A stretch of DNA of 64,000 nucleotides, from contig JAURER010000003.1 in NCBI GenBank assembly GCA_030827315.1, positions 1 through 64,000 on the forward strand, read 5' to 3'. The stretch's first letter is position 1. Each line of letters starts with the position of its first letter. Position numbers and translations under genes: made by a program. This document shows positions 18,834 to 29,905 of the stretch, piece after piece. The DNA comes from Gemmatimonadota bacterium. GTDB taxonomy: Bacteria > Gemmatimonadota > Gemmatimonadetes > Longimicrobiales > Gaopeijiaceae. The notes under the pieces were generated by a model, which was not told where the DNA came from, did not search any database, and saw only the letters and a program-made list of their open reading frames with translations.

Positions 18834-20425
18834 TGGCCGACATGGTCAAGGTCACGATCGACGGACACGAGCTCGAAGTGCCGAAGGGCACCACCATCCT
18901 CGAGGCCGCCAAGCGGGTCGGCACCGAGGTGCCGCACTACTGCTATCACCCGGGCATGTCGTCCCCAGCGATGTGCCGTCTGTGTCTCGTCGACGTCGAG
19001 GGCGCGCCGAAGCCGATGCCGAGCTGCGTCACGACCGTCATGGACGGTCAGGTGGTGCACACGCAGTCGGAGAAGGCCCTCGCGAACCGCCAGGGTGTGC
19101 TCGAGTTCTACCTCGTGAATCACCCGCTCGACTGCCCGATCTGCGACATGTCGGGCGAGTGCAATCTCCAGGATTACGTTCACGAGGAGGGCCGCAAGCA
19201 GGGCCGCGGTCGTGAACCCAAGAGGGTTTTCGGGCGAGACGACTTCGGCGGTGACGTGCTCTTCTACGGCGACCGCTGCGTCATGTGCACGCGCTGCGTG
19301 CGCTTCATGAGCGAGGTCGAACAGGACGACCGACTCACCGTGGTCGAGCGCGGAAACCGCTCCGTCATCGACACCTTCTTCGCTGAAGGCCTCGACGGAA
19401 CGAACTGGCACGGCAACATCGTCGACATCTGCCCGGTGGGCGCGCTCGTCTCCAAGGACTTCCTCCACAAGGCGCGCGCCTGGGACCTGACGCACACGCC
19501 CTCGATCTGCACCAGCTGCTCGCAGGGGTGCAACATCGACCTCCACACGCGCGACAACCTCGTGCAGCGCATCAAGCCGCGTGAGAACCTGGACGTCAAC
19601 GGCTGGTGGATCTGCGATCACGGCCGGCACGACTACGAGTGGATGAACCGGGGCGACCGCCTCGAGGCGCCCCTCGCGCGTGACGGATCGACTTCCCGCG
19701 CGACGGGGTGGAAGGACGCCCTGCGTGGGGTGCTCGACGGAGCCGCTGCGTCCAGTGGCGGGGTCAGGGCCATCGCCTCGGCCGGCTCCTCCAACGAGGA
19801 TCTCGGAGCACTCCGGGCGCTCGTGGATGCGCTCGGCGGAGGGGAGATCGTCTATCGCTCCGCGCGCGCCGCGGACGAGATCCCACTTAAGGGCTATCCG
19901 ACGCTCGCGCGCCGCAGGGATCTCGCGCCGAACACCACGGGGGCCAACCTCATGGGGATGACCCGCGTGGGCGGAGACGACGCCACCGGCGGTCTCGAGG
20001 GTGTCGCTTCGCACGAGGGGGTCGTGATCGTCCTGGGCGATCGCCTGGACGACGTCGGTGCCGACTTCGGAGAGAAGGCGAGCCTTTACGTCTATCTCGG
20101 CACGCATGACGTCCCCGGCGCGTCGGCGGCGCACTTCGTACTGCCCGTGGCCACGCACGCGGAGTCGGAAGGGACGTTCACGAACCGGGAAGGGCGGGTG
20201 CAGCGGTTCGAACCGGCACTGCAGGCTCCTGGCATGGCCCGGCCTGCGTGGCTCGTGCTCGGGGCGCTCACCGCCGAGCGAACGGGTGGAGGGGTCGCGC
20301 GCACCGCGCCCGACGCCTTCGCGGCACTCGGATCGACCGTGCCCGCGTTCAGCGGAATCGGCTACGGCGACATCGGGTCGCGCGGAGCCGTCGTCAACGA
20401 ATCCGTTTCCCTGACGGGGGACTGA
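18833..20425 (+). CDS. nuoG: NADH-quinone oxidoreductase subunit G, short form
   Basis: 2Fe-2S (CYHPGMSSPAMCRLC), CPICDMSGECNLQDY, CVMCTRCVRF, and N7-type CTSCSQGC...CDHGR motifs; only 530 aa. Confidence 0.93.
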   Translation: MADMVKVTIDGHELEVPKGTTILEAAKRVGTEVPHYCYHPGMSSPAMCRLCLVDVEGAPKPMPSCVTTVMDGQVVHTQSEKALANRQGVLEFYLVNHPLDCPICDMSGECNLQDYVHEEGRKQGRGREPKRVFGRDDFGGDVLFYGDRCVMCTRCVRFMSEVEQDDRLTVVERGNRSVIDTFFAEGLDGTNWHGNIVDICPVGALVSKDFLHKARAWDLTHTPSICTSCSQGCNIDLHTRDNLVQRIKPRENLDVNGWWICDHGRHDYEWMNRGDRLEAPLARDGSTSRATGWKDALRGVLDGAAASSGGVRAIASAGSSNEDLGALRALVDALGGGEIVYRSARAADEIPLKGYPTLARRRDLAPNTTGANLMGMTRVGGDDATGGLEGVASHEGVVIVLGDRLDDVGADFGEKASLYVYLGTHDVPGASAAHFVLPVATHAESEGTFTNREGRVQRFEPALQAPGMARPAWLVLGALTAERTGGGVARTAPDAFAALGSTVPAFSGIGYGDIGSRGAVVNESVSLTGD

Positions 20426-20429
20426 GCCG

Positions 20430-21740
20430 ATGCTGGAACCGATTCAGGGCATTCCCGCGCTGATCGCGATGATGCTCAAGAACGTGGGCATATTCACGCT
20501 CGTCATTCTGGTGGTCGCCTACGCGACGCTCGCGGAGCGACGCGTATCGGCGTTCATCCAGGACCGTCGTGGTCCGAACCGCGTGGGCCCCTTCGGCCTC
20601 CTGCAGCCGATCGCGGACGGCATCAAGAACATTCTGAAAGAAGAGACACTGCCGGCCACGGCGTCGCGCTTCTTCTTCGTGCTCGCGCCGATCCTGGTGC
20701 TGGTCCCATCCATGGTGACCTTCGCCGTGATTCCGATCGCCGCGCCGCTGCCGACGCCCTGGGGCGTGGTCGACATGGTCATCGCCGACGTGCCGATCGG
20801 AATCCTCTGGGTTCTCGCGTTCAGCTCGCTCGCCGTCTACGGGGTGGTTCTCGGAGGGTGGGCGTCCAACAACAAGTACGCCTTCCTTGGCGGACTCCGC
20901 GCCTCCGCCCAGATGGTCAGCTACGAGGTCGCGCTGGGCCTTTCGCTCATCGCGGTGCTCATGATGGCCGGCAACGTGACGCTCACGGACGTGATCTGGC
21001 AGCAGCAGCAGCTCGGCATGTGGTTCGCCTTCCCGCTCTCGCTCGCCTTCATCCTCTTCGTCATCTCGGCGTTCGCAGAGACCAACCGGCTCCCCTTCGA
21101 CATGCCCGAGGCGGAGTCGGAGCTGGTCACCGGGTACCACACCGAATATTCGGCCATGAAGTTCTCGGCGTTCATGATCTCCGAGTTCGGCCACATGGTG
21201 ACGGCGTCGGCCCTCATGGCGACGCTGTTCCTCGGCGGCTGGGACCTGCCGGGTGCGTGGGACGATGCGTACTGGTACAACGGGATCCTGATCAGCGGCT
21301 TCGGAGCCGACGGCGCCGCGATCCTCGCCCAGCCCAGTGCGCTCAAGACGCTCCTCACCTTCCTCGGATTCGGGGCGAAGACCGGCTTCTTCCTCCTGGT
21401 CTACATCTGGATCCGCTGGACGCTGCCGCGCTTCCGGTACGATCAGGTGATGTCGCTGGGCTGGAAGGTCATGCTCCCGACCGCTCTCGCCTACGTGATG
21501 CTCGTCGCCATGACGATCCTCCTCCTCGACGAGCTGGGCGTCGCCTACGGCTTCGGCTACGGACTCGCGCTCACCGCGGTCAGCGGGGCGGCCACGTTCG
21601 CATTCATGTTCTTCCTCGACCGCGGCCGCACCATCACCGGAGCGGCTGCGCAGCGGACTCAGCGCGTCGAAGTGAAGACCATTCCCACGAAGGTCGCCGC
21701 CACGGAGGCGGGGGCCACGCCCGCACCCGCGGGCGACTGA
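20430..21740 (+). CDS. nuoH: NADH-quinone oxidoreductase subunit H
   Basis: AERRVSAFIQDRRGPNRVGPFGLLQPIADGIKNILKE, SAFAETNRLPFDMPEAESELVTGYHTEYSAMKF. Confidence 0.95.
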   Translation: MLEPIQGIPALIAMMLKNVGIFTLVILVVAYATLAERRVSAFIQDRRGPNRVGPFGLLQPIADGIKNILKEETLPATASRFFFVLAPILVLVPSMVTFAVIPIAAPLPTPWGVVDMVIADVPIGILWVLAFSSLAVYGVVLGGWASNNKYAFLGGLRASAQMVSYEVALGLSLIAVLMMAGNVTLTDVIWQQQQLGMWFAFPLSLAFILFVISAFAETNRLPFDMPEAESELVTGYHTEYSAMKFSAFMISEFGHMVTASALMATLFLGGWDLPGAWDDAYWYNGILISGFGADGAAILAQPSALKTLLTFLGFGAKTGFFLLVYIWIRWTLPRFRYDQVMSLGWKVMLPTALAYVMLVAMTILLLDELGVAYGFGYGLALTAVSGAATFAFMFFLDRGRTITGAAAQRTQRVEVKTIPTKVAATEAGATPAPAGD

Positions 21741-21758
21741 CAGCCAGGAACCGAATCG

Positions 21759-22259
21759 ATGGCGATTTCAGTCAAGGTCATGCACCGGCCCGCGCCGGAG
21801 ACGACGTCCTACCTCCGGGCGGCGCTCAGCGGGATGGCACTGACCTTCCGGCACATGGTCAACCCGGTCAAGGTGACGCAGCAGTACCCCGAGGAGCAGA
21901 CGGACCTCGACCCACGTTGGCGCGGGACCCACGTCATGGAGACCCACGCCGACGGACGCCCGAAGTGCGTGGCGTGCGGACTCTGTCCGACGGTTTGTCC
22001 GGCGAACTGCATCCGGCTCGTGGGTGGTGAAGACGACCAGGGGAACCGGTATCCACTCGTATACGAGATCGACGAATTCCGCTGCATCTTCTGCGGGATG
22101 TGCCAGGAGGTGTGTCCCGTGGAGGCGATCCACGTCGGGCGGCACTTCGAGAATGCCGAGTACACGCGCGACCGCTTCGTCTACGACCTCGATCGTCTGA
22201 TGGAGCAGGATCACCCGTCCACGCTCCTGTGGGACCCCTCCGACCCGACCTCCGAGTGA
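21759..22259 (+). CDS. nuoI: NADH-quinone oxidoreductase subunit I
   Basis: Two 4Fe-4S motifs: [18 protein letters not shown] and [17 protein letters not shown]. Confidence 0.94.
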   Translation: MAISVKVMHRPAPETTSYLRAALSGMALTFRHMVNPVKVTQQYPEEQTDLDPRWRGTHVMETHADGRPKCVACGLCPTVCPANCIRLVGGEDDQGNRYPLVYEIDEFRCIFCGMCQEVCPVEAIHVGRHFENAEYTRDRFVYDLDRLMEQDHPSTLLWDPSDPTSE

Positions 22260-22768
22260 TGTCGATTCTCTTCTACGTCTTCGCGGGGCTCGCGATCGGC
22301 GGCGCCGTCGGCGTCGTGATGGCGAAAAGCCCGGTGGGGAGCCTGCTCTTCATGGTCACGACGCTGGCCGCCATGGCGGGCACGTTCGTGCTCCTCGAAG
22401 CGCACTTCCTCGCGGCGATCCAGATCATCGTGTACGCGGGCGCCATCATGGTGCTCTTCCTCTTCGTGATCATGCTCCTGAACCTGGGGCACGACTACCA
22501 GAAGGATCTCAGGGGCGGCGCCTTCGCAGTGCTCTCCTTCGGCGTGATTGGCGGTATCGCGGGACTTCTGGCGCGCCAGCTCGGGGCCACCGGGTCCCTG
22601 TCGGGTCCCGGCGCCGGCGCGATCGACGCGGCCATCGCCGAGCACGGCGCACTCGGCGCGATCGCCGAGCCGCTCTACACGACGTACGTCGTCCCCTTCG
22701 AGATCACGGGCATCTTGCTGCTGGTCGCCATCGTCGGGGCGCTCGTCCTGGCGAAGAGGGAGGTCTGA
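22259..22768 (+). CDS. nuoJ: NADH-quinone oxidoreductase subunit J
   Basis: ATG overlaps the nuoI stop; [32 protein letters not shown]-type motif. Confidence 0.92.
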   Translation: MSILFYVFAGLAIGGAVGVVMAKSPVGSLLFMVTTLAAMAGTFVLLEAHFLAAIQIIVYAGAIMVLFLFVIMLLNLGHDYQKDLRGGAFAVLSFGVIGGIAGLLARQLGATGSLSGPGAGAIDAAIAEHGALGAIAEPLYTTYVVPFEITGILLLVAIVGALVLAKREV

Positions 22769-23061
22769 TGATCACCGAGTCCCTGGTCCTGAGTGCCATC
22801 CTCTTCGTGATCGGCACGTTCGGAGTCCTCGTTCGACGCAACGCGATCATCATGTTCCTCTGCATCGAGCTCCAGCTCAACGCGGTCAACCTGAGCCTGG
22901 TCGCCTTCTCGCGGATGTGGGGCATCGAGGGGCAGCTCTTCGTCTTCTTCGTGATGACCGTGGCCGCCGCGGAGGCCGCGGTGGGCCTCGCGATCATCAT
23001 CTCCATCTTCCGCCACTACGAGACGGTGAACGTGGACAGCTTCAACCTGCTCAAGTGGTGA
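22768..23061 (+). CDS. nuoK: NADH-quinone oxidoreductase subunit K
   Basis: [47 protein letters not shown]. Confidence 0.94.
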   Translation: MITESLVLSAILFVIGTFGVLVRRNAIIMFLCIELQLNAVNLSLVAFSRMWGIEGQLFVFFVMTVAAAEAAVGLAIIISIFRHYETVNVDSFNLLKW

Positions 23062-23066
23062 CGGGC

Positions 23067-25226
23067 ATGTACGCGTTCCTGACGGCGCTCGCGCAGGGCG
23101 GGGGAGATGCGGCCGCGTCCGAGGCCGGGCACTTCGAGCCTTTCCTGCCCGGCCTGGTGGTCCTGCTACCCCTCCTGGGGTTCGTCATCAACGGAATCCT
23201 GGCCCTGAAGCACGGGCGGGATTCGGCCGCAGCGGTCCGGGCCGGCGGCGAGCTGACGTTCGGCGATCGGAAACCCGCCACGCACACGCTGCCCACCTGG
23301 GTCGGCCCCGGGGTGATGGGGCTCGCGTTCCTGATCACGCTCGTGAACTTCACGCGCATGCTCGGGGCGCACCTCGAGGAGCCGGTGGTCGTCCACTACT
23401 GGACGTGGATCGCCACGGGGACGTTCACGGTGGATGCGGCGCTGCAGCTCGACCAGCTGTCCATGATCATGATGATGGTGGTCACGGGCGTCGGCTTCCT
23501 GATCCACGTGTTCAGCGTGGGCTACATGAAGGAGGACCCCGGGTATCCGCGATACTTCGCGTACCTGAACCTCTTCGTCTTCTTCATGCTCGTCCTCGTC
23601 ATGGGATCGAGCTACGCCTTGATGTTCGTGGGGTGGGAAGGCGTCGGGCTCTGCTCGTATCTCCTGATCGGGTACTGGTTTTCCGACCGTGAGAAGTCGG
23701 ACGCTGGCAAGAAGGCGTTCATCGTCAACCGCATCGGCGACGCGGGCTTCCTGATCGCGATGTTCATGGTGTTCGCGAACTTCGGATCCCTCGATTACGT
23801 CCCCGTCTTCCACGATGCCGAGGGCCTCGCCTACGCCGGCGGACTCGTCACGGCGATCACGCTCTTCTTCTTCGTGGGCGCCATCGGCAAGAGCGCGCAG
23901 ATCCCGCTCTTCGTGTGGCTTCCCGACGCGATGGCCGGTCCTACGCCGGTCTCCGCGCTGATCCACGCGGCCACGATGGTCACGGCGGGCGTGTACCTCG
24001 TCGCCCGTTCTTCGGTGCTCTTCGCGCTCGCACCCCTCACCAGTGCCGTCGTGGCCGGTATCGGCGCGCTCACGGCGCTGTTCGCGGCGACCATCGCGCT
24101 CAAGCAGAACGACATCAAGAAGGTGCTCGCGTACTCCACCGTCTCCCAGCTCGGGTACATGTTCCTGGGCGTGGGCGTGGGCGCGTACGCGGCTGGCGTT
24201 TTCCACCTCATGACCCACGCCTTCTTCAAGGCGCTCCTCTTCATGGGCTCCGGCGCGGTGATCCACGCCATGCACGAGGCGTATCACAGCACCCACAGCC
24301 ACGAGGACGCCCAGGACATGAGGAACATGGGCGGCCTCAGGGCGCACATGCCCATCACCTGGGCCACCATGTGGATCGCCACGCTCGCCATCGCCGGGAT
24401 CTGGCCGTTCGCGGGCTTCTTCTCTAAGGACGAGATCATTTGGCAGACCGCGGCTTTCGGTGGCGCCGCAGGTGCACCGTACACGGCGCTCTACACGGTG
24501 TACTGGGTCATGGCGCTCGCTGCGGCCATGCTCACGGCGTTCTACATGACCCGCATGATGGTCCTGACCTTCCACGGCGCGAACCGCACGGGTGCCGAGG
24601 AGTCCAGGCACCTGCACGAGGCCCCCGTGGTCATGTGGCTGCCCCTCGCGGTGCTCGCGGTGCTTTCCGTGTTCGGCGGGTGGATCAACGTCCCCGAGGC
24701 GATTCGCGCATCGTTCCTGGGCGGAGCTGGTGCTCTGCCGATGACGGAATGGCTGCACCACTGGCTCGAGCCCCTGACGGCTCAGGCCCACCACATCCAG
24801 GAGGAGCACCTCGGCGAGCTGGCACACGCGGCGCCGTTCGGCGGGGGCGAGGTCATGTGGGCTGTCATCTCCACAGTGGCTGCGGCGATCGTGGTCGCGG
24901 TCGCGATCCGGTTCGTCGGTGGACGGAAGGTGGTCGCGGTGGCCGAGGACACCACGGAGCTGACCGGTCTCTCGAAGGTCCTCTACAACAAGTACTACAT
25001 CGACGAGTTCTACGATCGCGTCGTGGTGAGGCCCATCGTCCAAGGCTCACGCTTCTGCTGGAAGGTCATCGACTCGCTCATCATCGACGGCGTGGTCAAC
25101 GCCGTCGGCTGGATCGCCAAGGCCTTCGGGTGGGGCATCAGCATGTTCCAGACCGGTAGCGTGAACACGTATGCATTCATCCTCACCGTCGGGGTGCTCG
25201 TCATCCTCGGCGCCAGCCTGTTCTAG
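23067..25226 (+). CDS. nuoL: NADH-quinone oxidoreductase subunit L
   Basis: GWEGVGLCSYLLIGYWF, KSAQIPLFVWLPDAMAGPTPVSALIHAATMVTAGVYLVAR, LAYSTVSQLGYMFLGVGVGAY. Confidence 0.95.
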   Translation: MYAFLTALAQGGGDAAASEAGHFEPFLPGLVVLLPLLGFVINGILALKHGRDSAAAVRAGGELTFGDRKPATHTLPTWVGPGVMGLAFLITLVNFTRMLGAHLEEPVVVHYWTWIATGTFTVDAALQLDQLSMIMMMVVTGVGFLIHVFSVGYMKEDPGYPRYFAYLNLFVFFMLVLVMGSSYALMFVGWEGVGLCSYLLIGYWFSDREKSDAGKKAFIVNRIGDAGFLIAMFMVFANFGSLDYVPVFHDAEGLAYAGGLVTAITLFFFVGAIGKSAQIPLFVWLPDAMAGPTPVSALIHAATMVTAGVYLVARSSVLFALAPLTSAVVAGIGALTALFAATIALKQNDIKKVLAYSTVSQLGYMFLGVGVGAYAAGVFHLMTHAFFKALLFMGSGAVIHAMHEAYHSTHSHEDAQDMRNMGGLRAHMPITWATMWIATLAIAGIWPFAGFFSKDEIIWQTAAFGGAAGAPYTALYTVYWVMALAAAMLTAFYMTRMMVLTFHGANRTGAEESRHLHEAPVVMWLPLAVLAVLSVFGGWINVPEAIRASFLGGAGALPMTEWLHHWLEPLTAQAHHIQEEHLGELAHAAPFGGGEVMWAVISTVAAAIVVAVAIRFVGGRKVVAVAEDTTELTGLSKVLYNKYYIDEFYDRVVVRPIVQGSRFCWKVIDSLIIDGVVNAVGWIAKAFGWGISMFQTGSVNTYAFILTVGVLVILGASLF

Positions 25227-25238
25227 GAGGCGCCCATC

Positions 25239-26903
<1,665 letters not shown>

Positions 26904-26918
26904 GCCGGACAGCCACAC

Positions 26919-28454
26919 ATGGAACTGGATTTCTCTAGACAGCTGCATTTCTTCTGGGCGCTCCTTCCGGAGATCATCCTGTGCGTCTGGGGCATGGCCG
27001 TCCTGGTGGCCGGGGTCTCTGGCCGGCACAGGAAGGGGGCGGCCACCGAGGGCGGAGACCCGAGCTTCGGTGGCGCCGCGGACCTGGGCTGGCTCGCGCT
27101 CGCCGGCGTGCTCCTGGCCGGGATGGCCAACGGTTGGCTGTACGGCGTCGACGAGGTCGGCCGCGACTCGATGGTGGCGCTCGACGGCTTCCGCCTCTTC
27201 GCAAACTGGATCTTCCTCGTTGCGGCGGCTCTCTCGATCCTGGTGTCGTTCACCTACGTGTACCGTCAGCGGCTGCAGGCCGGAGAGTTCTTCGGCCTGA
27301 TCCTGCTCTCCACGGCAGGGATGATGTTCATGGCCGGGTCCCGCGACCTCATCGTCGTCTTCCTGGGCCTCGAGGTCATGTCGATCGCGGTGTATGCCCT
27401 GACGGCGTTCAACCGGCGCGACCGCAAGTCGGCCGAGGCTGGCCTGAAGTATTTCCTGCTCGGCGCCTTCTCCACCGGATTCTTCCTCTACGGCATCGCG
27501 CTCCTGTACGGTGCCACGGGCAGCACGAACGTGGCAGAGATCGGGCGGGTGGTCGCGTCGGGAACCGCCCCGGCCGCGCTGCTCACCGCAGGGATCGCCT
27601 TCCTGACAGTCGGCTTCGGCTTCAAGGTTTCGGCCGTCCCGTTCCACATGTGGACCCCGGACGTATACGAGGGCGCGCCGGCGCCGGTCACGGCGTTCAT
27701 GTCCGCCGCCGTGAAAGCCGCGGCGTTCATCGCCTTCATGCGCGTGTTCATGGTGGCGCTCGACGGCGCCTACGATTCGTGGTACCCGATCGTCTGGTGG
27801 CTCGCGGCCGTAACGATGGTGATCGCCAATGTCATCGCGCTGGTGCAGTCCAACGTGAAGCGGATGCTCGCGTACTCGAGCATCGCCCACGCCGGCTACC
27901 TCCTCGTCGCGGTCACCGCCTCGAATGAGACTGCGGCCGCGGCCATGCTCTTCTACCTGCTCGTCTACACCGTGATGAACATCGGCGCCTTCGCCGTCGT
28001 CATCAGCGTGGCGCACCAGGGGGAGGAGCGCCTGCAGGTGGAGGATTACGCCGGCTTCGGCTGGGCGCAGCCCGCGATGGGCGTGGTGTTCACGGTTTTC
28101 CTGCTTTCGCTGGCGGGCTTCCCAGGCACCGGCGGATTCATGGGGAAGATCTACCTTCTCCAGGGAGCCGCGGACGCGCAGCTCTGGTATCTCTCCGTCG
28201 TCCTGGTCCTCACGACCATCGCGTCGTACTGGTATTACCTGCGGCTCGCGTGGTTCATGTGGATGAAGCGGCAGATCAGCGACGACCAGCACGACCTCGT
28301 GATCGTGCCGCTCCCCATGCGCGTCGCGCTCATGGTGGCAGCCGTCGTGGTCATCTACACCGGGATCTTCCCGGCGCCGGCTCTCGAGTTCGCCCGGAGC
28401 AGTGTCGAGGGACTCGGCGCCCTGAGCGGGAGCATGCTCGGACTGGGCCAGTAG
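26919..28454 (+). CDS. nuoN: NADH-quinone oxidoreductase subunit N
   Basis: VFLGLEVMSIAVYALTAFNRRDRKSAEAGLKYFLLGAFSTGFFLYG, HMWTPDVYEGAPAPVTAFMS. Confidence 0.95.
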   Translation: MELDFSRQLHFFWALLPEIILCVWGMAVLVAGVSGRHRKGAATEGGDPSFGGAADLGWLALAGVLLAGMANGWLYGVDEVGRDSMVALDGFRLFANWIFLVAAALSILVSFTYVYRQRLQAGEFFGLILLSTAGMMFMAGSRDLIVVFLGLEVMSIAVYALTAFNRRDRKSAEAGLKYFLLGAFSTGFFLYGIALLYGATGSTNVAEIGRVVASGTAPAALLTAGIAFLTVGFGFKVSAVPFHMWTPDVYEGAPAPVTAFMSAAVKAAAFIAFMRVFMVALDGAYDSWYPIVWWLAAVTMVIANVIALVQSNVKRMLAYSSIAHAGYLLVAVTASNETAAAAMLFYLLVYTVMNIGAFAVVISVAHQGEERLQVEDYAGFGWAQPAMGVVFTVFLLSLAGFPGTGGFMGKIYLLQGAADAQLWYLSVVLVLTTIASYWYYLRLAWFMWMKRQISDDQHDLVIVPLPMRVALMVAAVVVIYTGIFPAPALEFARSSVEGLGALSGSMLGLGQ

Positions 28455-28518
28455 CTCCGTTCATCCGGCCCCGGACGACCGGGGGCGGCCCCGACCCCGT
28501 GCCGGCGAGGCAGTCACC

Positions 28519-29886
28519 ATGAAGGCCCACATCTTCCGTCAGTACGACATCCGCGGCATCGTGGGGCAGGATCTCGATTCGGAAGTCGCAGAGGCGGTCG
28601 GCCGTGCGATGGCCTCCCACGTTCGCGCCTCGTCGGGCCGGCAGAGGCCGCGCATCGCCGTCGGACACGACAACCGCACGTCGTCCCCCCACCTCGCCGC
28701 CGGCATGATCCGCGGAATCACCGCCGCGGGTGGCGACGTGCTCGACGTCGGCACCGTGCCGACCCCGGTGCTGTACTGGTCCGAGGTCACCTTCGGGACC
28801 GATGCAGGCGTTCAGATCACGGGCTCGCACAATCCGCCGGAGTGGAACGGGATCAAGATGACGTGCGGGCGGGCGGCTCTCTACGGGGACGCGATCCAGG
28901 GCCTCCTGCGGCGCATCCAGGACGACGACCTCGACTCGGGGGAAGGAAGCGTGGAGCGCGTCGACGTGCTCGACCGCTACGTGGAAGACGTCGCCGGCCG
29001 GTTCAGCCTCGCACGGCCGATGAAGGTGGCCGTGGACTGCGGAAACGGGAGCGGAGCACTCGTGGCGGAGCGCCTCTTCGAGGCCATGGGTGTCGAGATC
29101 ACGCCGCTTTTCTGCGACTCCGACGGGACCTTTCCGAACCACCATCCCGACCCGACCGTGGACGAGAATCTCGAAGATCTCATCGCGGCGGTGCGAGCGG
29201 CGCCCCACGATCTCGGGATCGCCTTCGACGGAGACGCGGACCGGATCGGGGCCGTCGACGAGCACGGAGCCATCGTGCGCGGCGACATGCTGCTGCTCCT
29301 GTTCGGCCTGGACCTCCTGGAGAAGCGGGGGCCGGGTCAGAAGCTCGTCTTCGACGTCAAGTGCAGCCAGGCGCTTCCGGAGGTGTTCGATGCGGCGGGT
29401 GGCGAGGCGATCATGTGGAAGACGGGACACTCACTTCAAAAGGTCAAGATGAAGGAGACGGGGGCGCTGCTGGCGGGCGAGCTCTCGGGTCACATCATGG
29501 TGGCCGACGACTACTTCGGCTTCGACGACGCGCTCTACGACGCCTGTCGGCTGGTGGAGCTTCTGAGCCGCTCGCAGCGCCCCCTCTCGGCCCGCGTCGC
29601 GGACTTTCCACGCTACGTCTCGACCCCCGAGATCCGCATCGACGTGACGGAGCAGCAGAAATGGGAGATCGTCGAGCGGGCCGTCGAGCACTTCAGCGCG
29701 CTGCACGACGTCATCGACGTCGACGGCGTGCGCGTACTCTTCGGCGACGGCTGGGCCCTGCTGCGCACCTCCAACACGCAGCCGGTCATCGTGGCGCGGT
29801 TCGAAGCCCGCTCGCCGGAGCGGCTCGCGGAGATCCGAGGCGAGGTCGCAGCCTGGCTCGCGGATCAGGGCGTGTCGCTCCCCTGA
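28519..29886 (+). CDS. Phosphomannomutase/phosphoglucomutase
   Basis: IFRQYDIRGIVGQDLD, GVQITGSHNPPEWNGIKM, AFDGDADRIGAVDEHG, GELSGHIMVADDYFGFDDA. Confidence 0.92.
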   Translation: MKAHIFRQYDIRGIVGQDLDSEVAEAVGRAMASHVRASSGRQRPRIAVGHDNRTSSPHLAAGMIRGITAAGGDVLDVGTVPTPVLYWSEVTFGTDAGVQITGSHNPPEWNGIKMTCGRAALYGDAIQGLLRRIQDDDLDSGEGSVERVDVLDRYVEDVAGRFSLARPMKVAVDCGNGSGALVAERLFEAMGVEITPLFCDSDGTFPNHHPDPTVDENLEDLIAAVRAAPHDLGIAFDGDADRIGAVDEHGAIVRGDMLLLLFGLDLLEKRGPGQKLVFDVKCSQALPEVFDAAGGEAIMWKTGHSLQKVKMKETGALLAGELSGHIMVADDYFGFDDALYDACRLVELLSRSQRPLSARVADFPRYVSTPEIRIDVTEQQKWEIVERAVEHFSALHDVIDVDGVRVLFGDGWALLRTSNTQPVIVARFEARSPERLAEIRGEVAAWLADQGVSLP

Positions 29887-29905
29887 TCGCGATCGGGAAG
29901 AGGCG

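Noticed and set aside
23344-23355. GTGAAC-TTCAC inside nuoL as a second Rex site
   Set aside because: Half-site spacing is wrong (needs 4 nt between GTGAA and TTCAC) and it lies within coding sequence.
23166-25043. 625-aa minus-strand ORF opposite nuoL
   Set aside because: Antisense shadow of nuoL; His/Glu/Asp/Arg-rich nonsense sequence.
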